From positions 68,922 to 132,921 of the forward strand of contig JADJZY010000009.1 of NCBI GenBank assembly GCA_016715505.1: a stretch of 64,000 bases of DNA, written 5' to 3'. Position 1 is the first letter of the stretch; each line of letters opens with the position of its first letter. Of the stretch, positions 36,701 through 47,400 are shown in pieces. The stretch is from Bacteroidota bacterium (GTDB taxonomy: Bacteria; Bacteroidota; Bacteroidia; Chitinophagales; Chitinophagaceae). Below the pieces are notes generated by a model. It was not told the origin of the DNA. It worked only from the letters and a program-made list of their open reading frames with translations, and did no database searches. The position numbers were made by a program, and so were the translations under genes.

Positions 36701-38221
36701 ATGAAACGTATTTTCATCATCTCATTGAGTTCAATCCTCATGTCCTTGGGCGCATCTGCACAAGATGAATTAGATGCCATCCGATATGGATTTCAAACCT
36801 ACCATGGAACGGCAAGAGGCATGAGCATTGGATCTGCGCTTGGCAGTATCGGAGGTGATTTTTCTACTTTATCGGTAAACCCTGCAGGATTGGGTGTATA
36901 CAGAATGAGCGAATTTTCTATTACGCCTTCTTTTCAGGTTGGCTCTAATCAAAGTACGTATTTGGGCAATACCAATAGCAAAAGTGCATCCAAGTTTAAT
37001 TTAGGTAGCTTTGGATTGGTATTAACCCGTGCAAAAAAAGGCAATGCTTATAAACGTAGTGGCTGGAAGGCAGCATCCTTTGGTTTTGGGATGAATAGAA
37101 TGGCTACCTATAAAAATGAATACACGTATTCTGGCAATAATTTTAACAACTCACTCATTGATCGATATGCCGATGAGTTCAATGCCTTGGGCGGTTTAAA
37201 TAATACCACTTTAAGCCAGGTTTCTTATCCCGCCTACGCGGCTTATCAAACCTATTTACTCGACCTCGGAACCGGGGCCGACAGCAATAAAGCATTTTCC
37301 TATGTTCCTTACACCGATGGATTGCTTCAACGCAAATCTGTGGTAGAAAAAGGCCACATTCAGGAGTATACCATCAGTGTGGGCGGTAATTACATGGAAA
37401 AATTGATGCTGGGAGCCACCCTTGGATTACAAACTTTAAAATACGATCGCACCCTCAATTTTAGTGAAGATGACTTAAGTGGCAGATTGGACAACGAATT
37501 TAAATACATGGACTTTGAGGAGCAATTAAGTACTGAAGGGAATGGGGTGAATTTAAAGTTAGGAGCGATATTCAAACCAATCAATCAACTTCGATTCGGT
37601 ATTGCTTTGCATACACCTACCCATATTGAAATGAATGATGCCTCTCAGATATTTATGGAATCGCATACAGATAGTTTATTACTTTATAATAATCCCAATG
37701 CCAGTGCAATCTCCAATTTCAACCAGGATAGTATTCTACTTTTCAACTATAGTTTAACCACGCCTTATAAAGCCCTCGGAAGTGTGGCAGTTTTATTCAA
37801 TCAAAATGGCTTCATTACCGCAGATGTGGAATATGTGGGTTATTCTGCCATGAAGTACAATTATAAAGGATTTGATCAACAGGAAGAAGCTGTGAATACA
37901 GTCATCAATAATACTTTCAGAAATACCTTAAACTTTCGTGTGGGTGCAGAATTAAAGTTGAATGAGATTGGGATTCGAGGTGGATTTGCTTATTATGGGA
38001 GTCCATATAAAAACAGCAATATTGATGCATCGCGCATGCAATTCAGCGGCGGGGTTGGATATCGGGCCAAACTCTGGTTTTTGGATTTAGCCTATGTGCA
38101 CAGTTTAAGATCTTTACAAGAACAGCCTTATACCCTGCAACGCATCAATACAACTGTACCTACCGCATCTACCAATCAACGCATTGGAAATGTATTAGTG
38201 ACTATGGGATGGAAATTTTAA
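36701..38221 (+). CDS. OmpP1/FadL-family outer-membrane transporter
   Basis: A 506-residue outer-membrane barrel. The signal peptide ends SAQ. The family opening GTARGMSIGSALGSIGGDFSTLSVNPAGLGVYR is visible as ARGMSIGSALGS and SVNPAGLG, the N-terminal hatch of FadL-like proteins that import hydrophobic compounds. Regular amphipathic strands follow (LGATLGLQTLKYDRTL, LRFGIALHTPTHIEMN, FGAY-type turns), and the protein ends NVLVTMGWKF with a C-terminal Phe, as expected for BAM substrates. It is followed closely by rnpB. Confidence 0.85.
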   Translation: MKRIFIISLSSILMSLGASAQDELDAIRYGFQTYHGTARGMSIGSALGSIGGDFSTLSVNPAGLGVYRMSEFSITPSFQVGSNQSTYLGNTNSKSASKFNLGSFGLVLTRAKKGNAYKRSGWKAASFGFGMNRMATYKNEYTYSGNNFNNSLIDRYADEFNALGGLNNTTLSQVSYPAYAAYQTYLLDLGTGADSNKAFSYVPYTDGLLQRKSVVEKGHIQEYTISVGGNYMEKLMLGATLGLQTLKYDRTLNFSEDDLSGRLDNEFKYMDFEEQLSTEGNGVNLKLGAIFKPINQLRFGIALHTPTHIEMNDASQIFMESHTDSLLLYNNPNASAISNFNQDSILLFNYSLTTPYKALGSVAVLFNQNGFITADVEYVGYSAMKYNYKGFDQQEEAVNTVINNTFRNTLNFRVGAELKLNEIGIRGGFAYYGSPYKNSNIDASRMQFSGGVGYRAKLWFLDLAYVHSLRSLQEQPYTLQRINTTVPTASTNQRIGNVLVTMGWKF

Positions 38222-38307
38222 TCCCTTAAAACCGCAAGAAACGGCATCTGATCATCTTCAGAAAGGGATTGGTTGATGTAAAACAAATATCAGCATGTAT
38301 CTTCGCT

Positions 38308-38668
38308 TTACTGCAAGCCGGGTTATCGCTCCAGCAATGGGGAGGAAAGTCCGGACAGTATAGAGCGACGTACCACCTAACAGATGGTCTCGTAGTAAAA
38401 TACGGGAAGAAAGTGCCACAGAAAATAACCGTCTCGTCGTTTAAACGGGATAAGGGTGAAAATGTGAGGTAAGAGCTCACGGTAGCGGTTGGTAACAGCC
38501 GTTATGGGTAAACCTTACGTGCTGAAATGTCAAATAAGTGAACGCCTGAGGGCGGCTCGTCTGATGTTCATGGGTAGACAGATAGATTCTATCGGCAACG
38601 TTAGAACCAGATAAATGATAACCTCTCTTTCGGGAGAACAGAATCCGGCTTACAGGCTTGCAGTATTT
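38308..38668 (+). ncRNA. rnpB: RNase P RNA, bacterial type A
   Basis: The catalytic RNA of RNase P, which matures tRNA 5' ends. Helix P1 is formed by CTGCAAGCC (38311) and GGCTTGCAG (38655-38663). Conserved core sequences are in order: GGAGGAAAGTCCGGACA (38340), GAAAGTGCCACAGAAAA (38409), GGTAAGAGCTCAC, GGTAAACCTTACG, GATAAATGATAACC and ACAGAATCCGGCTTAC (38638). The ends are set by P1 and are accurate to a few bases. Apparent reading frames in this span are spurious. Confidence 0.95.
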
Positions 38669-38689
38669 TTTATAGTTTTTGAATGAAAA

Positions 38690-38720
38690 TTTGTTAAAAA
38701 TAAATGTTCCATTATATTTG
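38690..38720 (+). promoter_or_regulatory. Bacteroidota promoter of tRNA-Val
   Basis: TTTG at 38690-38693 and TATATTTG at 38713-38720, separated by 19 bases: both the -33 and -7 consensus at near-ideal spacing. The tRNA begins 38 bases further on. Confidence 0.75.
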
Positions 38721-38757
38721 CACTCCATTCGGAAAACAATCGTTCTTCAAATCACTC

Positions 38758-38832
38758 GGGAGCATAGCTCAGTTGGTTCAGAGCATCTGCCTTACAAGCA
38801 GAGGGTCCGCGGTTCGAATCCGTGTGCTCCCC
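38758..38832 (+). tRNA. tRNA-Val (anticodon TAC)
   Basis: Full cloverleaf. Acceptor stem GGGAGCA / TGCTCCC, D arm GCTC...GAGC, anticodon stem TCTGC / GCAGA around loop CTTACAA (anticodon TAC, reads GTA), T arm with GGTTCGAATCC. The 3' CCA is not clearly encoded (TGCTCCC is followed by CACG). Confidence 0.95.
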
Positions 38833-38837
38833 ACGTA

Positions 38838-38878
38838 AAAAGGGTTTCAAACATACTGTTTGGAACCCTTTTTTTTTG
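38838..38878 (+). terminator. Rho-independent terminator after tRNA-Val
   Basis: Stem AAGGGTT..AAAC / GTTT..AACCCTT followed by eight or more T residues. Confidence 0.9.
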
Positions 38879-39067
38879 ATCATACCGGAACTTTGCCAAT
38901 CTGAAATGCCAAATCTCAATGACGATTGAGACAAACGACAGTACTCCGGTCAACTGACTCAAAGAATTCTTTTCATCAGGTTCTTTATGCCCCTTCAGTG
39001 ATGAAAAAGAAATTAAATTGACTCCTTGTGTTTTAACATGCACAAACCAGAAGATAACATTCAAGGG

Positions 39068-39313
39068 TCATATTTCTGGATCGATGTCCACGTTCATGCT
39101 TCCTAATTTATACTTTTCGGGTTTTGTTTTGGTTCGTTCAATAATTTGTCTTGCTTCCAAATCAAGTTTAACCGTTTCTCCATACCATTGAACACCACCT
39201 TCAAAATCATCTTTTACTCTGGAATATAATTTTTCCATCAACTCGGTATGTGTAACTTCAAAGTCCATAAGAATTTTTAATAAATGCTCTCGAATAAAAA
39301 TGTATTTATCCAA
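39068..39313 (-). CDS. Conserved-looking small protein of unknown function
   Basis: An 81-residue, soluble, helix-rich protein (MDKYIFIREHLLKILMDF, LMEKLYSRVKDDFEGGVQWYGETVKLDLEARQ in two helices, IIERTKTKPEKYKL) with no signal or membrane segment. Its amino-acid use looks like real coding sequence, but I cannot name a family with certainty. It is isolated between the tRNA terminator and a repeat-bearing region (39314-39732). That region otherwise holds only the dispersed-repeat copy and no credible gene. Confidence 0.55.
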   Translation of the reverse strand: MDKYIFIREHLLKILMDFEVTHTELMEKLYSRVKDDFEGGVQWYGETVKLDLEARQIIERTKTKPEKYKLGSMNVDIDPEI

Positions 39314-39390
39314 TGCAATTCTTTTGTTTGTCTTTCCTTCTTACGGATGCAATGTTTGAATATATTCTTGTTTCATTAAAATTCCTTTTA

Positions 39391-39460
39391 AACCCAAATT
39401 TTACAGATGAACACAATCCACGACAAAAACGAATCAGAAAATCAAATACTTCCCAGCTAG
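39391..39460. repeat. Dispersed repeat, copy 2
   Basis: AACCCAAATTTTACAG then GAACACAATCCACGAC, AAAACGAATCAG and AAATCAAATACTTC: the same blocks and spacing as copy 3 at 59176, with scattered substitutions. It sits in an otherwise gene-poor stretch. Confidence 0.6.
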
Positions 39461-39732
39461 TTCTGGACTTAGATAACATTAGGGCCCAGATGAATCGGGA
39501 TGCCTGTATTCTTTCAGTATCATTCAGGTATAAATCTAATTTCAAAACGTCCACCATTTTATAAAGATAATCATCTTATCAGATTAGGTATGGCTCATGG
39601 ACACCGCGCCAGCCGAACTGCATTTGATAAACTAGCACCAGCGGGGGTGTGATTATTTGGTTAAGATAACAGTACGAAATTCAAATGTCAAACAGTGGAC
39701 GAAATACAATGCTTCATAGAACCGGTTACATA

Positions 39733-41151
39733 CTAATCATATTTCCATTGCCTGGCCTCTTGTTCCCGGTGATAAACATCTGCTTGTAAACCATACTTCT
39801 GATTTAAATGTTTGGCTAAAGCATCGGCACAATATACCGAACGATGCTGCCCACCAGTGCAACCAAAATGAATCATCAGATTTTCAAACCCCCTTTTAAG
39901 GTAGTCTTCTACAGAAATATCTACAGCTTGAAAAACACCGTCTAAAAACGCTTTGATACGTGTTTTCTCTTCGAGGAATTTAATGACATCTTGATCTCTT
40001 CCTGTTCTTTTTTTATAGGCTTCAAAACGCCCTGGATTCAACAATCCCCGACAATCAAATACAAATCCTCCACCATTGCCGCTATCATCCTCTGGGATTC
40101 CCTTCTTGTAAGAGAAACTTCCAATTCGGACTTTTAAACGGGTCTGTTCATCTGAAACAGGTATTTCAAATCTTTGTTTAAATTCCGGTGTGGTGATCCA
40201 TGTTAGCAAACCTCGTAATTCAGGATATTCATGCATATCATATGTCGACAAGTATGTTTCTAAATTCGATAGCCCTTTAGGAATACTGGTTTGAAAATGC
40301 AATTTTCTTTGTACCAATCCCCTGAAACCATAGGCTCCCATTACTTGTAATAATCGGATGAGTAACACCTTGGGATAATCTGCCCGAAAAGCTTCTATCG
40401 ATTGGTTTTGCTCCATCAAAGCAGCCTCATAGGTTTGTAATAATCCAGACTTCCATTCATCATTCAAATCTGCCTTAGCCTGCCATAACAAGGAGACCAC
40501 ATCGTAGGCAACCGGGCCCCTCATGCCTCCCTGGAAATCAATAAAGTAAGCTTGGGTATCCTGAATCATGATATTACGTGATTGGAAATCACGAAACATA
40601 AATCCGGATAAAGCACAATCTGAAATACTTTCAGCCAATACCTGAAATTCTTTTTGAAGCGCTATTTTATCGTACGGAATTTCATGCAGATCAATAAAAT
40701 AGTATTTAAAGTATTGCAAATCAGCAAGCACCGCCTCCTCATCAAATTTTTGGGCAGCAAAGCAAAGCTGATAATTAAAATCTTTGGCGGCTTCAAGTTG
40801 CATTTTTGCTAATTGCTGTAAACTCTTTTCGTAGTAAGATCGCACTTCTTCACCGAGTCCATTTCTCATGCGGTAATCCAATAAATTTAAATCACCCAAA
40901 TCCTGTAGGATGTAACATTGTTTATCGGGACTCGTTGCATATACCTCCGGAACTAAAATGCCCTTTGACTTAAAATATTTTGCAAAGGCAATAAAAGATT
41001 CATTCTCTGGAAGATGATGGTTTTCACAAGCAATATAAACGCCCTGTTTACAGAATACCCGATGATAAATTCGTGAAGAACCCGCCGCACTTAGCCTCTT
41101 GACTTCAAGGATGTTTTGGTCCTTAAAATAGGCTTCAATAAATGGATGCAT
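39733..41151 (-). CDS. Fusion of AmgK-like sugar kinase and RapZ C-terminal domain
   Basis: About 472 residues from ATG 41151 (MHPFIEAYFKDQ). The N-terminal ~320 residues form an aminoglycoside-phosphotransferase-like kinase of the AmgK type: the catalytic loop FMFRDFQSRNIM and the metal-binding FIDFQGGMRGPVAYDVVSLL. AmgK phosphorylates MurNAc/GlcNAc at the anomeric position in wall recycling. The C-terminal ~140 residues match the RapZ C-terminal domain (FDCRGLLNPG, HFGCTGGQHRSVYCADALA), which in E. coli binds glucosamine-6-phosphate and controls GlmS; the RapZ ATPase half is absent. A kinase that also senses amino-sugar phosphate is the natural inference. The gene stands alone. Confidence 0.85.
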   Translation of the reverse strand: MHPFIEAYFKDQNILEVKRLSAAGSSRIYHRVFCKQGVYIACENHHLPENESFIAFAKYFKSKGILVPEVYATSPDKQCYILQDLGDLNLLDYRMRNGLGEEVRSYYEKSLQQLAKMQLEAAKDFNYQLCFAAQKFDEEAVLADLQYFKYYFIDLHEIPYDKIALQKEFQVLAESISDCALSGFMFRDFQSRNIMIQDTQAYFIDFQGGMRGPVAYDVVSLLWQAKADLNDEWKSGLLQTYEAALMEQNQSIEAFRADYPKVLLIRLLQVMGAYGFRGLVQRKLHFQTSIPKGLSNLETYLSTYDMHEYPELRGLLTWITTPEFKQRFEIPVSDEQTRLKVRIGSFSYKKGIPEDDSGNGGGFVFDCRGLLNPGRFEAYKKRTGRDQDVIKFLEEKTRIKAFLDGVFQAVDISVEDYLKRGFENLMIHFGCTGGQHRSVYCADALAKHLNQKYGLQADVYHREQEARQWKYD

Positions 41152-41173
41152 GTTGCAAATATAAGTTGCTTTA

Positions 41174-42555
41174 TTAGAGACCGTACACACTGGCCAAATA
41201 CACCATGTGGGTCATCGCAATCGCTCCTAAACACAGCTCACGACGATGTACATTTTCAAAAATATCATTGGCACTATGATGCATGTCGAAATAGCGCTGT
41301 GAATCCGGCATCAAACCCATCAGTGGAGTACCGAATTTGCGACGAAGCGGACCGATATCGGCACCACCACCTTCACGTTCAAAATGATAAACACCATAGG
41401 GGCCAATAAAGGCTTCCATGATTTCACCTGAGCTTCCTGGGCATCATTCATATTCATATTAAAGCCATAGGGTGTGGCACCTCCGGCATCACTTTCAATG
41501 GCCAAAATGTGATTCTCATTATTTTTTTCAGCAAGTTCGGCATACTTCAGCGCACCGCGCAGTCCGTTTTCTTCATTCATAAAAAGAACCGCCCGAATCG
41601 TTCGTTTAGGGCGAATACCCAAACGTTTAAAAGTGCGCAGGACTTCTATACTCTGAACCACACCTGCACCATCATCGTGTGCGCCTTCTCCAATATCCCA
41701 ACTATCCAGATGTCCTCCAAAACAAATAATCTCATTGGGTAATTCAGTGCCCCGAATTTCTGCAACCACATTGTACGATTTTACATCAGGAAGCATTTGA
41801 CAGGTTGTACGCATATAAAATTGAACCTGCGACTTTTCATTGCAGGCTTTTTCCAAAACATCAGCATCCAAATTAGAGATGGCCACCGCAGGTATTGGCG
41901 CAGTTTGGTCTTCATATCTCACTGTTCCTGTATGCGGCTTATCATCATAAGCCGAGGAAACAGAACGAATAACCACGCCCAATGCACCCTTTTTACTGGC
42001 TTCGCTGGTAGCGCCCCAACGATAATACACACAAGGACCATAACTATCAAAGGTGTTGACATTACTTTGTTCAAATCGAAAATTATAAAATACAATTTTA
42101 CCTTGCACTTCTTTCGTACTCAGTTTTTTTAATTCATCGATATGATTAATTTTTAAAACCTGGGCTTTAAGTCCTGATGCACCGGTTCCTACTGCATTAC
42201 CCAGCGAGGATATGGTCATGGATGTTTTATGATTTTTATGACTCAGCATATATCCTTCCTCTTCACCGCGCACCCAATGGGGCACCATCACTTCTTGTAA
42301 CCAAACTTTATCCACTCCAAATTTTTCAAAAGTTTTTTTACCCCATTCAACAGCTTCTGCAGCTTGTGTGGAACCACTGATTCGATGTCCGATTTGTTTA
42401 CACAGTTGCTCCAAATCTTTGTAACAATCATAGTTCTGCAACACATGATTTGATATCTGGCGCAGCACAGCACTATCCTTTTTATATTGTTGCGACAGGG
42501 AAACCTGTGAACAAGAAAGGATAAATATTATTCCTAAAAAACGGAGTCGAAGCAT
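41174..42555 (-). CDS. M28 family aminopeptidase with PA domain, one frame change
   Basis: An exported zinc aminopeptidase of about 460 residues. The signal peptide is followed by a region before the PA insert (KIVFYNFRFEQ...GALGVVIRS) and the di-zinc centre: GGHLDSWDIGEGAHDDGAGV (H and D ligands), NEENGLRG (catalytic Glu) and ESDAGGATPYGF. The frame changes near 41425: AQVKS continues one base over as MEAFIGPYGVYHFEREGGGADIGPLR, and FDMHHSANDIFENV supplies the last His ligand. Restored length is normal. It degrades extracellular peptides. Confidence 0.88.
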
Positions 42556-42590
42556 ACTTTGGTTAATTTTAGCGAATAAAAATAAGCATA

Positions 42591-43012
42591 TGAATAGATT
42601 TTTGTTGGTTTTATTGCTTTAATCAGTGGAATCTATTGCTCAGCCAATGTAGTCCTAAGGTGCAAAACAGACCGAAAAAACGGCGGATAACCGAACTGGC
42701 GGACCTGCATCGCGTGAAAAACCCAAGCCACTATTGGATACAGAAGTTGTGAGCAATACCGCGCCAGTATTGAGTCCGGCACCTCAAATGGTAGAAGTCG
42801 AGAAGCTCCCCGGCCAAAACAACGACAATTTAACAAAAGGAAAATTGCTTTGGTCTACTAGTTGTAATAAGTGTCATGAAGCATATAACCCAAATACACG
42901 CAGCATGGCTGAATGGCGTCCTATTTTGAAAGACATGATGCCTAAAGCCCAGTTAAGTGGAGAAGAATCGCAGCATCTGTTAGCGTTTTTTAATCACTAT
43001 GCCAAAAAGTAA
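42591..43012 (+). CDS. Small c-type cytochrome lipoprotein with frame changes
   Basis: Starts at ATG 42591 (MNRFLLVLLL), where the frame closes after ten residues. The next frame continues the signal peptide and lipobox-like ISGIYCSAN, and a third frame, from about 42665, carries KQTEKTADNRTGGPASRE into the intact part. That part has a single heme motif CNKCH with a downstream MMPKAQLSGEE region that can supply the Met ligand. Restored ~140 residues. It is an electron carrier in the periplasm or on the outer membrane. The lesions are single-base. Confidence 0.65.
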
Positions 43013-43042
43013 AGCGTGCTCCGTAAATGGGTGACATCGAAC

Positions 43043-43420
43043 ATGAGTGAAACGAAATACATGATTGCCGAACAAACCGCACTTGAATTAATAGAGCGAA
43101 TGTTTTCTTCCTGGAATAAACAGGATATGGAAAGCCTGATGCCTTTATTTACCGAAGACATTGAACTGGTTTCAAATAAAGTCATGGATTTGTTGCCGGA
43201 TGCTAACGGAAAAATTAAAGGTCGCAAAGTACTGCATACATACTGGTCGGCTTTGATGCAATTATATCCGCACTTTCAGTTTCGATTAAAACGTCTCATT
43301 GTTGAGGGTCGGGTGATTATCGTATATTATAAAACAGATGACCACCAGACACATTGTATCTCCAAACTTCATCTAACTTTCGATGGCCTGATTGAAAGAA
43401 TGGAAGTAGTTTATCTTTAA
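43043..43420 (+). CDS. SnoaL/NTF2-like protein
   Basis: About 125 residues from ATG 43043 (MSETKYMIAEQ). It has the NTF2-like cone fold pattern: helix ALELIERMFSSWNKQDMESLMPLFTEDIEL, here split as WNKQDMESLMPLF and TEDIELVS, then the GRKVLHTYWSALMQLYPHFQF helix and the RVIIVYYKTDD strands. No signal peptide, so cytoplasmic. The SnoaL-like family includes cyclases, isomerases and many proteins without known activity; no catalytic assignment is possible. It follows the cytochrome by 30 bases. Confidence 0.7.
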   Translation: MSETKYMIAEQTALELIERMFSSWNKQDMESLMPLFTEDIELVSNKVMDLLPDANGKIKGRKVLHTYWSALMQLYPHFQFRLKRLIVEGRVIIVYYKTDDHQTHCISKLHLTFDGLIERMEVVYL

Positions 43421-43449
43421 ATAGAAGGGCCATTGACGATTAAAAAGCC

Positions 43450-44380
43450 TTATGATTTGATGATGAATAAAATCACTGCATCCATCATTTTTTTGGAAAT
43501 TGGCAACTCAGGTTTATTGTAACTCGCCATATTATCTCCTCGGCATTCAATTCCACCAGTACATGGTTCATTTTTCAACAACCAATAATTGTGCATCAGG
43601 TTTTGCCTTGGCTAACTGCTGGAGCCTGTTCCACCTTTACTTGTAAATCCCAATCACCATTGATAATTAAAACTGGGCCGGATAATTTTTTAATTTCTTT
43701 TGATGGATCGTATTTAAACCAACTCATCAGGTAAGGTTGTACGGATGGGCGGAATAAAGTCATTAGTTGGGGAGACGGGCATTCTACTGTCATTCCTTGA
43801 GTCAAACTATCCAACTTCAACATAACAGGTTCTTCCAATGCACCCAATTTACCTTTTAACTGCCCTTTGAGTACTTTTGCGGCATCAAATCCAGGGCCGG
43901 CAATAGAGATATATTTACTCCCGGCTTTGAAGCCAGCATTCCGACCAATGAACCTTCGCTATGCCCAATCAAGGTTATATTTTTAAAACGGGTATCAGGT
44001 TCAAAAAAAACACGAACTGCCTTTGCGTCATCCACAATATGATCAAATCGTAAGGAAGCTTCATCTTTGACCTCCAATTGACTCTTCCCTACTCCTCTTT
44101 TATCATATCGGAATGAGGCAATTCCATTCATTGCAAACTGATGGGCCATTTTCTTAAACGCATCTGTTTTCGCCCCTTCCTGATTACAATCCCGGTCAGT
44201 AGGTCCGCTACCTGCAATCAAAATCACCAAATGCATGGCACTGTGTGCATGTGCAGGAATCGTCAGTGTTCCAGATATTTTAACCCCCGTTGAAGGTATT
44301 TCAATTTCGGATTCATCAAAACCATGAGCCATCAATTGAACCGGCCATAAAGCAAGAAGTAGTAAACAGATTTTATACAT
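43450..44380 (-). CDS. Exported alpha/beta hydrolase, several frame changes
   Basis: About 310 residues restored. The intact N-terminal part has a signal peptide (MYKICLLLLALWPVQLMAHG), LIAGSGPTDRDCNQ and the nucleophile elbow GHSEGSLVG, typical of the BAAT/YqiA-like serine hydrolases annotated in Bacteroidota. The frame changes near 43915 (SKAGSKYISIAGPGFDAAKVLKG is one base over), near 43617 (VEQAQQLAKAKPDAQLLVVEK) and again near 43570. The last frame ends SYNKPELPISKKMMDA...IIKS at 43450. The catalytic Asp region (LIINGDWDLQV) and His (KMNHVL) survive in their own frames. Real gene or recent pseudogene. Confidence 0.65.
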
Positions 44381-44402
44381 CCTACAAAGATACTCTCTAA
44401 AT

Positions 44403-47400
44403 TTATTTAACCATCACCCGAATACCCTCACTATGGCTGCTGAATTCGGGAGCATACATACACTGAATTTGCGCAATGCCATTCGAGTATTCGCCTTTGT
44501 TGGTGACAAACATAGGATACTCAAAAACGTAAGTTCCTTTCGGGAGGAAATTAAAAAAGAAATGGGTCGCGAGATCTTTCGTTGACTCATAATAACCCAA
44601 TCCACCTTGATATTGATACTGACTCAACACATGAATCGGCTCAAAACATGCAGCACGCATATCTTTCAGATGCACATACTCCATGGGGCGATCAACCCGT
44701 AATTCTATTCGTACCCTCATTTTATCGCCCAACTTCAATGGCGTTTCAATAGAGAGAGGCAACAATGTTTCACCTTTCTCGGTGACATCCACGCGATAGA
44801 TTTGCTTTTTGAGTTTTAAAGGAGTTTCTGCCGCAGTAATTTTATCCAGTTGTTCAAAATATTGCCAATAAACAGCACCCCAACTTGTTCCTTGAATACC
44901 TATTCCTTTTTCAGGCGGGGATTGAACTTTCACCTGAACATTTCCTCTCTCAGGCTTGATCAGTTCTGGTCCCATGCTCATTTTAAAATATCCTGTACCT
45001 GCTTCCTTTTCTGAATGATCCAATACCATCGTTCCCATTTTTATTTCCACATTGGGCTCTGCGGCCAACCAATAAGTTCCTTTGAGTAATAAAGCATAAC
45101 AAGCATCTGCAGTGGCTTTGGTAGTTTTCCAATGATTGGTTTGTTTATTTTTTAACAACCAAATTTTTAAAGCGTCCACTTCCTTTTCACTTTGCGCCAC
45201 TTCATCAAATGCTTCAATCATCACACTTTGTGCTTCAATGGGGGCTTCGTACCACCAATAACTTTGATTCATGGATTTCCAATACATACCCATTTCATCA
45301 TGAAGTATGGCATTTTCACGAAGCGATGCCATTATTTCGCGGGCTATCTCTTTTTGATTAAATCGATTCAATGCGATAGCGCTCATCGCTTGCATATATT
45401 TATTTTGTTTCAACCAATATTGTGCCGCTTGTTTTTTATAAAAATTAAAGGCTTTTTGGTTAGCACCTTCAATAGGTCGGTTACTAAAGAAGCTGCGCAT
45501 GTACAAATATTGGATCTGAAAATAACTGATTTGGGGTTCATTTAAATTGGCTTTATATCGAATCAAATCATCATAATCTTCTTTAATTTTTGCATCCAAA
45601 TAAGGAAGTGCATTTTCTGCAAGTTTCATGATACGTCTTTCCTGCCCCACTTCACGTACACCCAAGTGTAATAAGCGACCAATGCCGGTGACAATATACT
45701 GGGTGATATAACGATCGTCAGCCATTCCTTTGAACCATGCAAAACATCCATTTGGCGTTTGCATTTGAGCCAGTTCACGCGTACTTCGTTCAAGTTCTTT
45801 TGACATTCGGTTCAGGTCAAACAACAAAGCAATATTCTTTTTCTGTGCTTCCTCAGATTGGGCTTGTAGCACCCAGGGTGTTTCTTCCAATAATGCATTT
45901 TTAAGCTCCTGATTCTTTTGAAGATTTGAAAGAAGTGCGCTGCTATCTTTTTCCTTCCAGGTATTAAACACCTCACGTATTTTCGGATTTGATTGCGCAA
46001 TATGGGTGGCCAACACATTGCTGTAATATCGATTAAACCGCTGCTCTGCACACTCATAGGGGTAATCGGTCAGATAAGGTAATGATTGAATTGCGTACCA
46101 GGCCGGATTAGCGGTAAACTCTACACTTAAATTGTAATGGCGTAATGTTGAGGATGAACCCGAGTTGATTAACTTCTCCAACTTAAAATTCTTTTCAGAA
46201 TTGTACTTCACATTCAGTGGCCATGTTTCGGTGACCAACATATCATTGGTCAGTACGGGGACCAAATTTTGTTCACCGTCTGTCCATTCAACAGAACCGT
46301 CTTTACTTTTTGCAGTCACCCAGGTTTGAATAATCACCGGCATGACAAAGCCTTTTGGAATTTCGATATCCCAATGAACGGCCTGACTTTCTCCGGCTTT
46401 CAATTGAACTAATTTTACAACCTGTTTATTCTTAAACATCCCATCTACACTTTTCCGGGAATTCGGATGCATCAATTTTAAACGTACTTCGGCTAGCATA
46501 TCCTCCGAACTTAAATTACTCAGTTTAGCACGGTATTCCATATTGTCTCCTTCTCGCATGAAGCGCGGAGTATTGGGGACAATCATCACCTCTTTACTTG
46601 TTCGACTACTTTCGGTGAGCACTCCCTGTGCCAGGTCTTCAGTATGTGCAAAAGCCATGAGCTTCCATTTGGTGAGTGCTTCAGGTGCCTTAAAAGCAAA
46701 TTGAATACTCCCCTCTTCATCCGTTCGTAATTGTGGAAAGAAAAATGCAGTTTCTTTAAAATCACTCCTAAGCGGCACAGCAGATGAAGCATCTTTAGAG
46801 TCATTTACCTTGGGTGCTTCAGCAATAGAATCCATTGACAAATCGGAGTTCATATCATCTTTCTCCGACATCATCCTGGCACCCGCCGGCGCTGCTGCGG
46901 ATTTGGTCAGCGCGCGGTTACCTCCATCAGGCATTTCCATCATGACATAATATCTTCGATAATTTCTTTCATCCAGTCCCCACCAATTTTGTGATGGATA
47001 AATCTTCCGTATTTGTTGAGCAGATAAATACGGGTAACGACTAATCGGCATTCCGGTTGCGCTGCCAAAACCCATCGGATGCTGCAAACTATATCGACGG
47101 TATCGATCCGTATAAAGAGGCATCGGAGTCCATGTATGTGATTTAAATGCATCCAAACTGGCATCATACATCGATGTCAACATTTCGGAAGCAACTTTTT
47201 CCGATTGGCTTCCTTTGATTTCTATACGCCATTCCTGTTCACTGCCCGGTAAAATTTTATCGCGAAAACTCAGCATTTTTAATTGAAGTTCCTTCTGACT
47301 AAATGGTATCTGAACCTGATGATCAAAAGAATAAAAACGATTATCCTTAACAAATACACCCGACCAGAAGAAACCACCCCGATCCTCTTCATCAATCAAA

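Noticed and set aside
38226..38728. Short open frames on both strands
   Set aside because: The span is occupied by rnpB with its conserved core and P1 helix.
38679..39064. Open frames across tRNA-Val and its terminator
   Set aside because: They read through a complete tRNA and a hairpin; composition is not protein-like.
39306..39557. 83-codon minus-strand frame overlapping repeat copy 2
   Set aside because: Its centre is the dispersed repeat, the flanks show no recognisable domain, and it overlaps the better small gene at 39068-39313.
42308..42325. TTATCCACT as a DnaA box
   Set aside because: Isolated near-match inside the M28 peptidase gene; expected by chance.
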